From: Nesterenkonia muleiensis
GTDB lineage: Bacteria; Actinomycetota; Actinomycetes; Actinomycetales; Micrococcaceae
Assembly (NCBI RefSeq): GCF_003600155.1
Contig: NZ_QWLD01000040.1
Coordinates: 186,001-250,000, forward strand
Length of the DNA: 64,000 nt
Direction: 5' to 3'
Positions 8,732 through 18,624 of this stretch are shown here, one piece after another. Numbering within the stretch: position 1 is the first letter of the stretch; each line of letters starts with the position of its first letter. Under the pieces are notes generated by a model. The model worked only from the letters and a program-made list of their open reading frames with translations, was not told the origin of the DNA and made no database searches. The translations under genes were made by a program, and so were the position numbers.

Positions 8732-9541
8732 TTGTCATCGCTTGCCCTGAGTGCCGCCGAAGAGGGTGGCTTCCAGCCGCCCACTATCAGCGAGACCCAC
8801 CTTCCAGAGATCTTCCCGTGGATGGAGCCCTGGGGTGAGGGCTTCGGCAAGAACATGCTGATGGTGATCCTCGCCGTCGTTCTGATCGCCTTTCTGTTCA
8901 TGTGGGCCATCCGTAAGCAGGCGCTGGTTCCGTCCCGGGCGCAGTTCCTGGCCGAATCCGGCTACGGCTTCGCCCGCAACACCCTGGGACGCGACATTCT
9001 CGGCGAGAAACACTTCAAGCCCTGGGTTCCGCTGCTGTTCACAGTGTTCTTCTTCGTCCTGTTCAACAACATCTTCGGCGCGATCCCCTTCCTGCAGATG
9101 CCCACCTTCAGCCACGCCGGGCCTGCCTACGCCATGGCCGCCATCATCTGGATCACCTGGGTGGTGCTCGGCTTCCGGCTGCACAGCGTGAAGTTCGTCA
9201 GGCTGATGACAGTGCCCTCGGGGGTTCCCAAGTGGATCCTGCCGCTGCTGGTGCCGATCGAGTTCATCTCCAACTTCCTGATCCGCCCCATGACGCACTC
9301 GCTGCGTCTGATGGCGGTGATGCTGGCCGGACACATCATCGTGATGCTGGCCGGCTCCGGCGCGGAGTTCCTGATCACCCAGCAGGAGGGCATCGCCAAC
9401 ACCGGCCTCGGCATCGTGGTTCTTCTCGGCTCCATTCCGCTGTACTTCTTGGAGCTGCTGATGATGGTGCTTCAGGCCTTCATCTTTGCCCTGCTGACCG
9501 CCATCTACATCCAGAGCTCGATCGAAGCCGACGCTCACTAG
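8732..9541 (+). CDS. atpB: ATP synthase Fo subunit a
   Basis: Membrane stator subunit that forms the proton half-channels against the c-ring. The conserved arginine region is in SNFLIRPMTHSLRLMAVMLAGH (fourth helix region), followed by a hydrophobic C-terminal hairpin ending LLMMVLQAFIFALLTAIYIQSSIE. I chose the TTG at 8732 because GAGAGGA lies 6 bases upstream; this gives 269 aa, the normal size. An in-frame ATG at 8717 lacks a ribosome site. It is the first Fo gene of the operon. Confidence 0.93.
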   Translation: MSSLALSAAEEGGFQPPTISETHLPEIFPWMEPWGEGFGKNMLMVILAVVLIAFLFMWAIRKQALVPSRAQFLAESGYGFARNTLGRDILGEKHFKPWVPLLFTVFFFVLFNNIFGAIPFLQMPTFSHAGPAYAMAAIIWITWVVLGFRLHSVKFVRLMTVPSGVPKWILPLLVPIEFISNFLIRPMTHSLRLMAVMLAGHIIVMLAGSGAEFLITQQEGIANTGLGIVVLLGSIPLYFLELLMMVLQAFIFALLTAIYIQSSIEADAH

Positions 9542-9627
9542 ACCTTTGTAAGACCAATACCCCTAAGTAGTTCCCGCGTAACGTCCCGGTGAAAGACACC
9601 AGGAGCGAGACAGAAAGAGAGAAACAC

Positions 9628-9831
9628 ATGGACGGCACCCTGAACATGCTCGGTATGGGCCTCGCTGGCTTCGGCTCGGCCATCGGCGTCGGCCTCATCT
9701 TCGCAGCTTTCCTGAACGGTGTGGCACGCCAGCCCGAGGCACAGCGCAGCCTGCTGCCCCTGGCTATTTTGGGCGTTGCCCTTGCCGAAGCGATCTTCAT
9801 CATCTCACTCGTCTTCGCCTTCGTGCTCTGA
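9628..9831 (+). CDS. atpE: ATP synthase Fo subunit c
   Basis: Proteolipid forming the proton-driven rotor ring. It is a 67-aa helical hairpin: a Gly-rich first helix (GLAGFGSAIGVGLIFAAF), the polar loop ARQPEAQ, and a second helix with the ion-carrying carboxylate Glu54 (GVALAEAIFI). The Gln/Ser/Thr ligands typical of sodium rings are absent, so proton coupling is inferred. The ATG at 9628 follows GAGAG at about 7 bases. Confidence 0.95.
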   Translation: MDGTLNMLGMGLAGFGSAIGVGLIFAAFLNGVARQPEAQRSLLPLAILGVALAEAIFIISLVFAFVL

Positions 9832-9911
9832 CGCCAATCCGATGAACCTCTCCGGGCTGTGATTGCTGCAGACCCGATAAGACCGTCAGACTAGAAAAGA
9901 TGGGTGAACAC

Positions 9912-10469
9912 ATGATCAGCACAGCACTGATCCAGGCAGCGGAGTATGAGGACGCCAACCCGCTGTTCCCCAACCCCTGGGAGGCACTGGTTGCCGGGTT
10001 GGGTTTCCTGGTGCTGCTCTTCATCGTCTACAAGTGGATCTATCCCGCTTTTGAGCAGGCGTACGAAAATCGGGTTGAAGCGATTGAGGGCGGCATCAAC
10101 CAGGCCGAAGAGGCCAAGGCTGAGGCGGCCGCGCTGAAGGCTCAGTACGAGAAGCAGCTGGCCGACTCCCGTGCCGAGGCATCGGCTCTGCGGGAGGAAG
10201 CACGTGCCGAAGCGGCCCAGATTGTGGCCGAGGCCCAGGAGAAGGCCGCTTCTGAGAGCGCCCGCATCCGTGAGCAGGCCCATGCCCAGATTGAAGCCGA
10301 CCGCGCTGCCGCAGCAGTGTCATTGCGTGCCGACGTCGGGACGCTGGCTACCCAGTTGGCTTCCAAAGTAGTGGGAGAGGCATTGGACGATGACGCCCGC
10401 TCCCAGCGCGTGGTGGACCGTTTCCTGGCCGACCTGGATGCTGAGCAGGTTCAGGGGGCGGCACAGTAA
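9912..10469 (+). CDS. atpF: ATP synthase Fo subunit b
   Basis: Peripheral stalk subunit. One N-terminal membrane helix (WEALVAGLGFLVLLFIVYKWIY) is followed by a long charged Ala/Glu-rich coiled coil. The ATG at 9912 has GGGTGA 4 bases upstream, a good fit to the ribosome consensus; the ATG at 9900 in the same frame adds four residues and is an alternative. The TAA stop shares one base with the atpH start. Confidence 0.93.
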   Translation: MISTALIQAAEYEDANPLFPNPWEALVAGLGFLVLLFIVYKWIYPAFEQAYENRVEAIEGGINQAEEAKAEAAALKAQYEKQLADSRAEASALREEARAEAAQIVAEAQEKAASESARIREQAHAQIEADRAAAAVSLRADVGTLATQLASKVVGEALDDDARSQRVVDRFLADLDAEQVQGAAQ

Positions 10470-11296
10470 TGGCAATCCAGTTCAGCGGCTCCAGCAAGTC
10501 CGGGGAATCCCTGAGTTCACTGCACAGTGAGCTTGCGGAGACGCTCACCGGTGCAGAACTCGCGGTAGCCGATGAGCTCTTCAGCGCCCTGGATGTGATC
10601 GATGGATCTGCTGCCCTGCGCCGTTCGCTGACCGATCCCGCCCGCGAGCCTGCTGACCGCGCCGCTGTAGTCAGGTCACTGTTCGGCTCCAAGGCGCAGA
10701 AGACCGCCGTCAGCGTTCTGGAGGCTGTGGTCTCCCAGAGATGGAGTGCTGAGCGGGATCTTGGGGATGCTGTGGAGAATCTCGCAGTGACCGTGGTGGC
10801 GGCCAAGGCTGAGCGTGACGGTCTCGAAGGCCTCGAGGAGCTGGAGTCAGCCCTACTGGGCTTCCGGCGCGCAGTGGCCGAATCCCACCAGCTGCAGCAC
10901 GCACTCACCGAGCGACAGGCACCGGCTGCTGCCAAGCAGAAGTTGGCCGCTACGCTCAGTCCGCAGGTGTCGCCCGAGTCCCGGCTGCTGATCGATCGGG
11001 CGGTCACCTCACCGCGAGGGCTGCGTCCCTCGGCGCTGATCGAGCGGTTCGCTGAGCAGATCGCTGCCCGCCAGCAGCGCTGGATCGCCCAGGTGACCGT
11101 TGCCAAAGACCTCAGCAGCGACTACCTAGAGAAACTCTCGGTCAGCCTTGACAAGTACTTCGGCAGGGAGCTGAAGCTCGACGTCGTCGTCGACTCCAGT
11201 GTGGTCGGCGGTATCCGCGTCCAGGTGGGCGACGAGGTCGTCGACAGCACTGTCGCCGCCCGGCTGAACACCCTGAACCAGACCATCACCCGCTGA
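10469..11296 (+). CDS. atpH: ATP synthase F1 subunit delta
   Basis: Connects the F1 head to the b stalk. The C-terminal beta motif ([40 protein letters not shown]) is typical of delta. At 275 aa it matches actinobacterial delta subunits, which are longer than the ~180 aa of E. coli. It starts one base into the atpF stop codon, so translation is coupled. Confidence 0.93.
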   Translation: MAIQFSGSSKSGESLSSLHSELAETLTGAELAVADELFSALDVIDGSAALRRSLTDPAREPADRAAVVRSLFGSKAQKTAVSVLEAVVSQRWSAERDLGDAVENLAVTVVAAKAERDGLEGLEELESALLGFRRAVAESHQLQHALTERQAPAAAKQKLAATLSPQVSPESRLLIDRAVTSPRGLRPSALIERFAEQIAARQQRWIAQVTVAKDLSSDYLEKLSVSLDKYFGRELKLDVVVDSSVVGGIRVQVGDEVVDSTVAARLNTLNQTITR

Positions 11297-11375
11297 GACA
11301 GCGGCCCGAGAACATCATCAGAACCGAACGGTCGCCCAAGCAGCGGCCACAGATAGAGGAGAGCAGGGACTGCAG

Positions 11376-12998
11376 ATGGCCGATCTGACCATCAACGCCG
11401 ATGACGTCCGCAACGCCTTGAGCGAGTTCGCGGCGTCCTACGACCCGGGAAGCGCTGAGCGCACCGAGGTCGGACGCGTGATCTCCGCGGCCGACGGCAT
11501 CGCACGAGTCGAGGGTCTGCCCTCGGCCATGTCGAACGAACTTCTTCGCTTTGAAGACGGCACGTTGGGACTCGCCCAGAACCTTGACACCCGCGAGATC
11601 GGCGTCGTGATCCTCGGCGAGTTCTCCGGCATCGAGGAGGGCCAGGAGGTCACCCGCACCGGAGAGATCCTCTCGGTGCCGGTGGGTGACAAGTTCCTGG
11701 GCCGTGTGGTGGACCCGCTGGGTACCCCCATCGACGGACTCGGTGAGATCGAGGCTGAGAGCCGGCGCGCCCTGGAGCTGCAGGCTCCCGGGGTCACCCA
11801 GCGCAAGTCTGTGCACGAGCCGCTGCAGACCGGCATCAAGGCGATCGACGCGATGATCCCGATCGGCCGCGGCCAGCGCCAGCTGATCATCGGCGACCGC
11901 CAGACCGGCAAGACCGCCATCGCCATCGACACCATCCTGAACCAGAAGGACAACTGGGACTCCGGGGATGTGGACAAGCAGGTCCGCTGCGTCTACGTGG
12001 CCGTGGGCCAGAAGGCCTCCACCATCGCCTCGGTCCGGCAGACCCTGGAAGAGCGCGGAGCCCTGGAGTACACCACCATTGTGGCGGCACCGGCCTCCGA
12101 TCCCTCCGGCTTCAAGTACCTGGCACCCTTCGCCGGCTCGGCCATAGGCCAGCATTGGATGTACGGCGGTAAGCATGTACTGATCATCTTCGATGATCTC
12201 TCCAAGCAGGCTGAGGCCTACCGCGCCATCTCGCTGCTGCTGCGCCGCCCGCCGGGACGTGAGGCATTCCCCGGTGATGTGTTCTATCTGCACTCGCGCC
12301 TGCTGGAGCGCTGCGCCAAGCTCTCCGACGACCTGGGCGCCGGTTCCATGACCGGTTTCCCGATCATCGAGACCAAGGCCAATGACGTCGGTGCGTTTAT
12401 TCCGACCAACGTCATCTCCATCACCGACGGACAGATCTTCCTGCAGTCAGACCTGTTCAACTCCAACCAGCGCCCTGCCGTAGACGTCGGCATCTCCGTT
12501 TCCCGCGTCGGCGGTGCTGCCCAGACCAAGGCGATGAAGAAGGTCTCCGGCACGTTGAAGCTGGACCTGGCCCAGTACCGGGATATGCAGGCCTTTGCCA
12601 TGTTCGCCTCCGACCTCGATGCGGCCACCCGCGCCCAGCTGACCCGCGGTGAGCGGCAGACCGAGCTGCTCAAGCAGGCGCAGTACACCCCGTACCCGGT
12701 GGAGGAGCAGGTGGTCTCCATCTGGGCCGGCTCACAGGGCCATCTGGACGACGTCGAGACCGCCGATATCAAGCGCTTTGAGGCGGAGTGGATCGACTAC
12801 CTGCGTCGGAAGACCGATGTGCTCACCAATGTTGCTGCCAGCGGCAAGCTGGAAGATGACACTGCAGAAGCCCTGAAGTCAGGGATCGTGGACTTCAAGA
12901 GCCAGTTTGTGGCTGGTGAGTCCGATTCCGTGGTCGGCACTGAAGAGGCCATTGCCATGGACGCCGACGAGATTCAGCAGGAAGAGCTGAAGGCCTGA
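11376..12998 (+). CDS. atpA: ATP synthase F1 subunit alpha
   Basis: Non-catalytic nucleotide-binding subunit of F1. The P-loop GDRQTGKT lies at about residues 172-179. The alpha signature regions [13 protein letters not shown] and [15 protein letters not shown] (arginine-finger region) are present. The C-terminus carries an acidic extension ([15 protein letters not shown]), as in other actinobacteria. The length is 540 aa. GAGGAG precedes the ATG by about 13 bases. Confidence 0.97.
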   Translation: MADLTINADDVRNALSEFAASYDPGSAERTEVGRVISAADGIARVEGLPSAMSNELLRFEDGTLGLAQNLDTREIGVVILGEFSGIEEGQEVTRTGEILSVPVGDKFLGRVVDPLGTPIDGLGEIEAESRRALELQAPGVTQRKSVHEPLQTGIKAIDAMIPIGRGQRQLIIGDRQTGKTAIAIDTILNQKDNWDSGDVDKQVRCVYVAVGQKASTIASVRQTLEERGALEYTTIVAAPASDPSGFKYLAPFAGSAIGQHWMYGGKHVLIIFDDLSKQAEAYRAISLLLRRPPGREAFPGDVFYLHSRLLERCAKLSDDLGAGSMTGFPIIETKANDVGAFIPTNVISITDGQIFLQSDLFNSNQRPAVDVGISVSRVGGAAQTKAMKKVSGTLKLDLAQYRDMQAFAMFASDLDAATRAQLTRGERQTELLKQAQYTPYPVEEQVVSIWAGSQGHLDDVETADIKRFEAEWIDYLRRKTDVLTNVAASGKLEDDTAEALKSGIVDFKSQFVAGESDSVVGTEEAIAMDADEIQQEELKA

Positions 12999-13039
12999 CC
13001 GGCCGACGCCTATTTCCTCGAACCTAAGGAAGGACACGC

Positions 13040-13927
13040 ATGGGAGCCCAGATCCGGGTCTATCGCGACAAGATCAGATCGACCTCGTCGATGAAGAAGA
13101 TCTTCAAAGCGATGGAGCTGATCGCCACCGCGCGGGTGGGCAAGGCGCGCAGCCACGCGGAGGCCTCCACACCGTACGCTGAGGCCATCACCCGCGCTGT
13201 GGCCGCAGTCGCCGCCCAGAACGACATCGACCACGTGCTGACCCAGAAGGTCGATCAGCCTCAGCGGGCCGCTGTGCTCGTCCTGGCTTCCGACCGCGGT
13301 CTGGCCGGTGCGTACTCCACCAACGTCATCAAACAGTCCGAGTCCCTGCTGGCCCGGTTGAAGCATGATGAGGTGGAGGTGCGGCCCTACCTCTATGGGC
13401 GGAAGGTGCAGGCCTTCTACGACTTCCGCAGTCGGGAGTACGAGCAGGTCTGGACCGGCAACACGGACAGCCCGGTGGTGGAGACGGCCAAAGACATCGG
13501 CAGGACCCTGGTGGACCGGTTCATCCAGCCGACCGATGAGGGCGGGGTGGATGAGATCTATCTGGTCTTCACGGAGTTTCAGTCCATGGTGACCCAGGAG
13601 CCAGTGGTCAAACGACTGCTCCCACTTGCCGTGGTGGAGTCCGAGCAGAACAAGGGCGTTCACCCCCTCTACGAGTTCGAGCCCTCCCCGGAGGAGGTGC
13701 TGGACGCGCTGCTGCCCAAGTACATCGAGTCGCGTATCTTCTCCGCCATGCTGGAGGCGGCAGCTTCTGAGCTCGCTGCACGCCAGAAGGCCATGAAGTC
13801 CGCCGGCGACAATGCCAACGACCTCATCCAGAAGTACACCCTGCTGCGCAACAACGCGCGCCAGGCCGAGATCACCCAGGAGCTCTCCGAGCTCATCGCC
13901 GGTGCCGACGCGCTGGCGTCGTCGTAA
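13040..13927 (+). CDS. atpG: ATP synthase F1 subunit gamma
   Basis: Central rotor shaft. The N-terminal helix [26 protein letters not shown] and the C-terminal helix ([34 protein letters not shown], split here by its normal register) form the characteristic coiled coil. The central Rossmann-like domain begins with [18 protein letters not shown]. At 295 aa the length is normal. AAGGAAGGA lies just upstream of the ATG. Confidence 0.96.
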   Translation: MGAQIRVYRDKIRSTSSMKKIFKAMELIATARVGKARSHAEASTPYAEAITRAVAAVAAQNDIDHVLTQKVDQPQRAAVLVLASDRGLAGAYSTNVIKQSESLLARLKHDEVEVRPYLYGRKVQAFYDFRSREYEQVWTGNTDSPVVETAKDIGRTLVDRFIQPTDEGGVDEIYLVFTEFQSMVTQEPVVKRLLPLAVVESEQNKGVHPLYEFEPSPEEVLDALLPKYIESRIFSAMLEAAASELAARQKAMKSAGDNANDLIQKYTLLRNNARQAEITQELSELIAGADALASS

Positions 13928-15400
<1,473 letters not shown>

Positions 15401-15406
15401 TCTGCC

Positions 15407-15670
15407 ATGGCCACTCTGGATGTACAGGTTGTCGCCGCCGACCACGCGGTGTGGTCGGGGGAGGCCAAGTCCCTGACCGGGCGTACCGTTGACGGTGATA
15501 TGGGAATCCTGCCCGGACACACCCCGGTGCTGGCGGTGCTGGCCGAGGGCGAGCTGACCATTGAGCCGGTCGAAGGCGGTGCCGTGAAGGCTCACGTCAA
15601 AGGCGGTTTCTTCTCGGTGGACGAGGACAGAGTGACCGTCGTCGCCGACGAGGCCGACATCGCGGATTAA
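15407..15670 (+). CDS. atpC: ATP synthase F1 subunit epsilon, short form
   Basis: Epsilon couples the central shaft to the c-ring and in many bacteria inhibits ATP hydrolysis through its two C-terminal helices. This protein is only 87 aa: it contains the N-terminal beta-barrel ([38 protein letters not shown]) and stops right after it, so the inhibitory helical domain is missing. Short epsilon subunits occur in related actinobacteria, so this is probably natural rather than a truncation. It ends the atp operon and is followed by a strong hairpin. Confidence 0.93.
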   Translation: MATLDVQVVAADHAVWSGEAKSLTGRTVDGDMGILPGHTPVLAVLAEGELTIEPVEGGAVKAHVKGGFFSVDEDRVTVVADEADIAD

Positions 15671-15719
15671 TCTCGCCAGCGGGCAGAGCCCCCGTCCGGT
15701 CCTCATCTCTTGCTCTCTG

Positions 15720-15755
15720 GTTCGCCCCGGGTCCTGCACAGGTCCCGGGGCGAAC
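15720..15755 (+). terminator. Strong hairpin ending the atp operon
   Basis: GTTCGCCCCGGG (15720-15731) pairs perfectly with CCCGGGGCGAAC (15744-15755), and the inner CCTG/CAGG extends the stem to a nearly uninterrupted 36-base palindrome. There is no T-run. It separates atpC from nucS. Confidence 0.75.
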
Positions 15756-15780
15756 TGCCTCTCCGGTAAGATCGTGCACC

Positions 15781-16473
15781 GTGCGAATCGTCATTGCCAC
15801 CTGTTCGGTGAACTACTCCGGCCGTTTGAACGCTCATCTTGCACTGGCCAAGCGCCTGCTCATGGTCAAGGCGGACGGAGCCGTTCTCATTCACTCCGAC
15901 GGTGGTTCCTACAAGCCGTTGAACTGGATGTCTCCTCCGGCGTCCCTACGGGTTTCAGCACCGGATGATCACCAGTCAGAAGCAGGTATCCGAGAGATCT
16001 GGACTGTCTCGGCGGAGAAGACCGACGATGAGCTGAGGATCCTGATCTCCGAGGTTCACCATGACTCCTCACATGAGCTTGGCACCGACCCGGGCTTGGT
16101 CAAAGACGGTGTGGAGGCCGATCTGCAGCGTCTGCTGGCAGAGCAGATCGAACGCCTGGGGGACGGGCACAGTCTGATTCGCCGCGAACATGCGACACCC
16201 ATTGGACCGGTGGACATTCTGGCCAAGGGACCGGCGGGGACTGTTGCCGTGGAGCTCAAGCGCCGGGGCGACATCGACGGTGTCGAACAGCTGTCCCGCT
16301 ATCTTGAGCTGCTGAACCGTGATCCGCTGCTGGCGCCGGTGGAGGGGGTCTTCGCCGCCCAGCAGATCAAACCGCAGGCCAGGACCCTCGCCCAGGACCG
16401 CGGGATACGCTGTGTGGTGCTGGACTACGAAGAGATGAAGGGTGAGGAATCCGGCGCTCCCCGCCTGTTCTGA
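15781..16473 (+). CDS. nucS: Mismatch-specific endonuclease NucS/EndoMS
   Basis: NucS provides non-canonical mismatch repair in actinobacteria, which lack MutS/MutL, by cutting both strands at certain mismatches. The N-terminal domain begins [19 protein letters not shown], and the C-terminal PD-(D/E)xK nuclease core is seen as Asp145 (GPVDILAKG), Glu158 and Lys160 (VAVELKRRG). The length of 230 aa is normal. A TAAGAT box (15767-15772) lies 8 bases before the GTG, with no ribosome site, which suggests a leaderless message starting at or near the GTG. The gene lies directly after atp, as in mycobacteria. Its stop codon overlaps the first unit of a repeat array. Confidence 0.94.
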   Translation: MRIVIATCSVNYSGRLNAHLALAKRLLMVKADGAVLIHSDGGSYKPLNWMSPPASLRVSAPDDHQSEAGIREIWTVSAEKTDDELRILISEVHHDSSHELGTDPGLVKDGVEADLQRLLAEQIERLGDGHSLIRREHATPIGPVDILAKGPAGTVAVELKRRGDIDGVEQLSRYLELLNRDPLLAPVEGVFAAQQIKPQARTLAQDRGIRCVVLDYEEMKGEESGAPRLF

Positions 16474-16628
16474 GTTGGTCCCGCGGGCGGGGAAACCCCG
16501 GTTGGAGGCATCTCCCGGTCGCCTTCGAAGAAGAGTTGGTCCCGCGGGCGGGGAAACCCCGCCACGCTCTCGGCCGGCTTGCGCCGGCCTTCACGCCTAA
16601 AGGTGGTCCCGCGGGCGGGGAAACCCGT
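16472..16628. CRISPR. Three-unit 29-bp repeat; possible orphan type I-E CRISPR mini-array
   Basis: Two identical 29-bp repeats lie at 16472-16500 and 16533-16561, exactly 61 bp apart with a unique 32-bp spacer, the geometry of type I-E arrays. A third unit (16600-16628) keeps 23 core bases (16604-16626) but is degenerate at both ends, after a 38-bp gap. The repeat begins GAGTT, contains the dyad CCCGC/GCGGG and ends CCCCG. It agrees with the E. coli type I-E repeat, as I remember it, at about 20 of 29 positions. The second gap holds a GGCCGGC/GCCGGCC hairpin, which is unusual for a spacer. No cas gene or AT-rich leader is in the window, and the array fills the whole space between the nucS and tetR stop codons. 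A dispersed intergenic repeat family is the main alternative. Confidence 0.5.
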
Positions 16629-17258
16629 TCAGCTCTCCGGCGTGCTGTAGCGTGCGACCATCGTTCGAGCTGCCTCCTCTACCACTTGGAGCGTCTCTTC
16701 CTCGCTGAGTGACCAGTTGCCGTGGACGAGGCGGGGCCAGAAGATGACGGTGGCGATCATGCCAAGGAACTGGGGTGCCGCCACGTCCGGATCATCGACC
16801 TTGGCGGTTCCCGCAGCGCTTTCGGCTAGGAAGTAGCGTTTTAGCGCCGTGAGTGCGGGCAGCGTGCCGAAATCGAACGTCCGCTCGCGCAGTTCCGGGA
16901 ATCTCGGGGATTCGGCGATCAGAGTACGGATCAAGTCCGTCATCTGAGGGCGGGACAACAACTCTGCGTATGCGAGACCTAGGACGACCAAACCGGCGTG
17001 GAAATCTCCGGACGGCGGGTCTTCAAGCGCTGTGTCAGGTGTGTCACCCACTGCGAGCACCGTTGCCTCGAAGAGCTTTGCCTTTGTCGGAAACTGCTTG
17101 AACAGAGTTGCCTTGGAGACCCCGGCGTTCTCGGCGACGCTCGCCAGCGAAGTCCGGTCGTAGCCGGATGTGAGGAACAGCTCTTGGGCCGCGTTGAGGA
17201 TCGCCGCACGGTTGGTTGCAGCGACTTGCCGATGGTACGCGGAGTGTTGGCGTGACAT
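16629..17258 (-). CDS. TetR-family transcriptional regulator
   Basis: A 209-aa repressor with an N-terminal helix-turn-helix (about residues 15-60: RAAILNAAQELFLTSGYDRTSLASVAENAGVSKATLFKQF), followed by an all-helical ligand/dimer domain. It is divergent from the DHFR-like gene, and the 131 bp between them holds two near-identical 20-bp palindromes around a promoter, so it very likely represses that gene and perhaps itself. The inducer is unknown. The gene converges with nucS across the repeat array. Confidence 0.9.
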   Translation of the reverse strand: MSRQHSAYHRQVAATNRAAILNAAQELFLTSGYDRTSLASVAENAGVSKATLFKQFPTKAKLFEATVLAVGDTPDTALEDPPSGDFHAGLVVLGLAYAELLSRPQMTDLIRTLIAESPRFPELRERTFDFGTLPALTALKRYFLAESAAGTAKVDDPDVAAPQFLGMIATVIFWPRLVHGNWSLSEEETLQVVEEAARTMVARYSTPES

Positions 17259-17277
17259 ACGCCTAGTATGACATAGA

Positions 17278-17350
17278 GGTGAGTTACTTGACTCACCGTC
17301 TAGTGGTCGATATTCTGTTGGAGGTGAGTCAACTGGCTCACCTCCAACAG
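17278..17350 (+). promoter_or_regulatory. Promoter bracketed by two TetR-type operators
   Basis: Operator 1 is GGTGAGTTACTTGACTCACC (17278-17297) and operator 2 is GGTGAGTCAACTGGCTCACC (17323-17342), 45 bp apart. The -35 TTGACT (17288-17293) lies inside operator 1. The -10 TATTCT (17311-17316) follows after 17 bp, and operator 2 covers the start site. Operator 2 is embedded in a larger palindrome with 14-bp arms, CTGTTGGAGGTGAG and its complement (17315-17350). Binding by the adjacent TetR protein would block the promoter at both ends. Confidence 0.8.
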
Positions 17351-17389
17351 AAGCAGCCGGACATAAAGGACGCCACCCCGAGGAGACGT

Positions 17390-17947
17390 ATGGCGAAGCT
17401 CATGTACTCCATGATCACCTCGCTGGATGGCTACGCCGAGGCAGCAGAGGGCAACCTCGGCAGGGGGGCCGAGGATCCGGAGGTGCATACCTTCATCGGC
17501 GATACTTTCCGCCACGTGGGTACCTACCTCTACGGTCGGCGGATGTACGAGACGATGGTCTTTTGGGAGACCGCGCACACCGAACCCGACCTGCCGCCGC
17601 ACATCCTGCAGTACGCCCGCGATTGGCAGGCCGCGCAGAAGGTCGTCTATTCCACGACGCTGGAGTCGGTGGTGAGTGCGAAGACCCGGATCGAGCGAAC
17701 CTTTGATCCAGACGAGGTGCGCAAGCTCAAGGACCAGTCAGATCAAGACCTCACCGTCGATGGTCCCAACCTCGCCGCCCAGGCGATCACTGCTGGGCTG
17801 GTGGACGAGTACCACCTCTTCATGACAACGAGCGTGGTAGGTGGCGGCACGCGGTTCTTTCCCGACGGCGTTCGCCTTGATCTGGAACTGGTCGAGGAGC
17901 GCGCTTTCGACAGCGGACTGATCTACGCGCGCTACCACACCCGTTGA
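17390..17947 (+). CDS. Dihydrofolate-reductase-like / RibD C-terminal domain protein
   Basis: A 185-aa protein of the RibD C-terminal/DHFR-like fold (YyaP/YwjB type), probably an NADPH-dependent reductase of unknown substrate. It begins KLMYSMITSLDGYAE, has TYLYGRRMYETMVFW in the middle and VDGPNLAAQAITAGLVDEYHLFMTTSVVGGGTRFF near the end; these are family hallmarks. The ATG at 17390 follows GAGGAG. Expression appears controlled by the divergent TetR through the double operator. Resistance to or detoxification of a small molecule is possible but not shown. Confidence 0.85.
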   Translation: MAKLMYSMITSLDGYAEAAEGNLGRGAEDPEVHTFIGDTFRHVGTYLYGRRMYETMVFWETAHTEPDLPPHILQYARDWQAAQKVVYSTTLESVVSAKTRIERTFDPDEVRKLKDQSDQDLTVDGPNLAAQAITAGLVDEYHLFMTTSVVGGGTRFFPDGVRLDLELVEERAFDSGLIYARYHTR

Positions 17948-18034
17948 ATCCCACCGGTGTCCTGATTAACGACCATGCGCCTCGAAGACGCAGGTGGGCT
18001 CACGACCGCGCTGCTGACCGCCGAGGGGCAGCGC

Positions 18035-18367
18035 CTAGCCGATCTTCCAGCAGTGGCTGTGCCAATGGCGGCGTTCGGAGGCGGCATGCTCGTCACCCAG
18101 GATCGAATCCGCACGCCAGGCGACCACATGCGCAAGACCTTCCGGAATGATACGTCCGCATCCGGGGCAGCTGTACTCCTTAGCTGTCGCCGCCCCGGAG
18201 ATGTACCGCACGTGGTACTCGCCGTCGCGCCGTCGTACTCTTCCTGCGGAGATCCCGCCCGGAGCCAGGAACCGGGTGCTCAGCGGCCGGTGCTCCTGCT
18301 GCCATTTCGATCCGCCGCGACGCCGCTTCCCTTTACCCACGCGCACCATCATCCCAGAGTCAGACAT
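18035..18367 (-). CDS. Small conserved actinobacterial zinc-ribbon-like protein
   Basis: A 110-aa basic protein. The N-terminus is MVRVGKGKRRRGGS-like. The middle RRDGEYHVRYISGAATAKEYSCPGCGRIIPEGLAHVVAW carries a CPGC knuckle, and the C-terminal RRHWHSHCWKIG supplies His/Cys ligands for a likely second half of a zinc site. This pattern is familiar from conserved hypothetical proteins in actinobacteria, with no established function. The ATG at 18367 is used; in-frame ATGs at 18352 and 18349 are alternatives. It is convergent with the reductase gene, with 87 unremarkable bp between. Confidence 0.7.
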   Translation of the reverse strand: MSDSGMMVRVGKGKRRRGGSKWQQEHRPLSTRFLAPGGISAGRVRRRDGEYHVRYISGAATAKEYSCPGCGRIIPEGLAHVVAWRADSILGDEHAASERRHWHSHCWKIG

Positions 18368-18525
18368 CTGGTCCTACGCGGTTGTGCCCGGTCATTATCG
18401 AGAGGTGTTCAGATCTTCGGCCTCCGGGGACGCTGATAGCCCACGGGGATATGAAAGAGGCACTCAGGCAAGGAATTGCCATAGCAGCAAGCGCCAGGAT
18501 CGCCAGGAAGCTGAAAAAACCCTGA

Positions 18526-18597
18526 ATTGTAACCGTATCGTTATCTTCTGTAGTCTGGAGCGCTGAACGTTCCCGTTCGGGGCTTGAAGAAGCCCCG
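18526..18597 (+). promoter_or_regulatory. Promoter and leader hairpin upstream of the acidic membrane protein gene
   Basis: TTGTAA (18527-18532) could serve as a -35 box, with a weak -10 TAGTCT (18551-18556) 18 bp on. TAAC-N6-GTTA (18530-18543) forms a dyad overlapping this -35 and may be an operator. In the leader, CGGGGCTT-GAAG-AAGCCCCG (18578-18597) is a perfect 8-bp hairpin just before the ribosome site AAAGGA. The rest of the 257-bp gap shows nothing I recognise. Confidence 0.35.
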
Positions 18598-18624
18598 CGC
18601 CGCCAATCAAAGGACAACACCCCC

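Noticed and set aside
17975-18436. Plus-strand open frame between the reductase gene and the acidic membrane protein gene
   Set aside because: It lies opposite the small zinc-ribbon gene, whose Cys and His pattern is convincing, and its own sequence is Arg/Pro/Ser-rich without structure.
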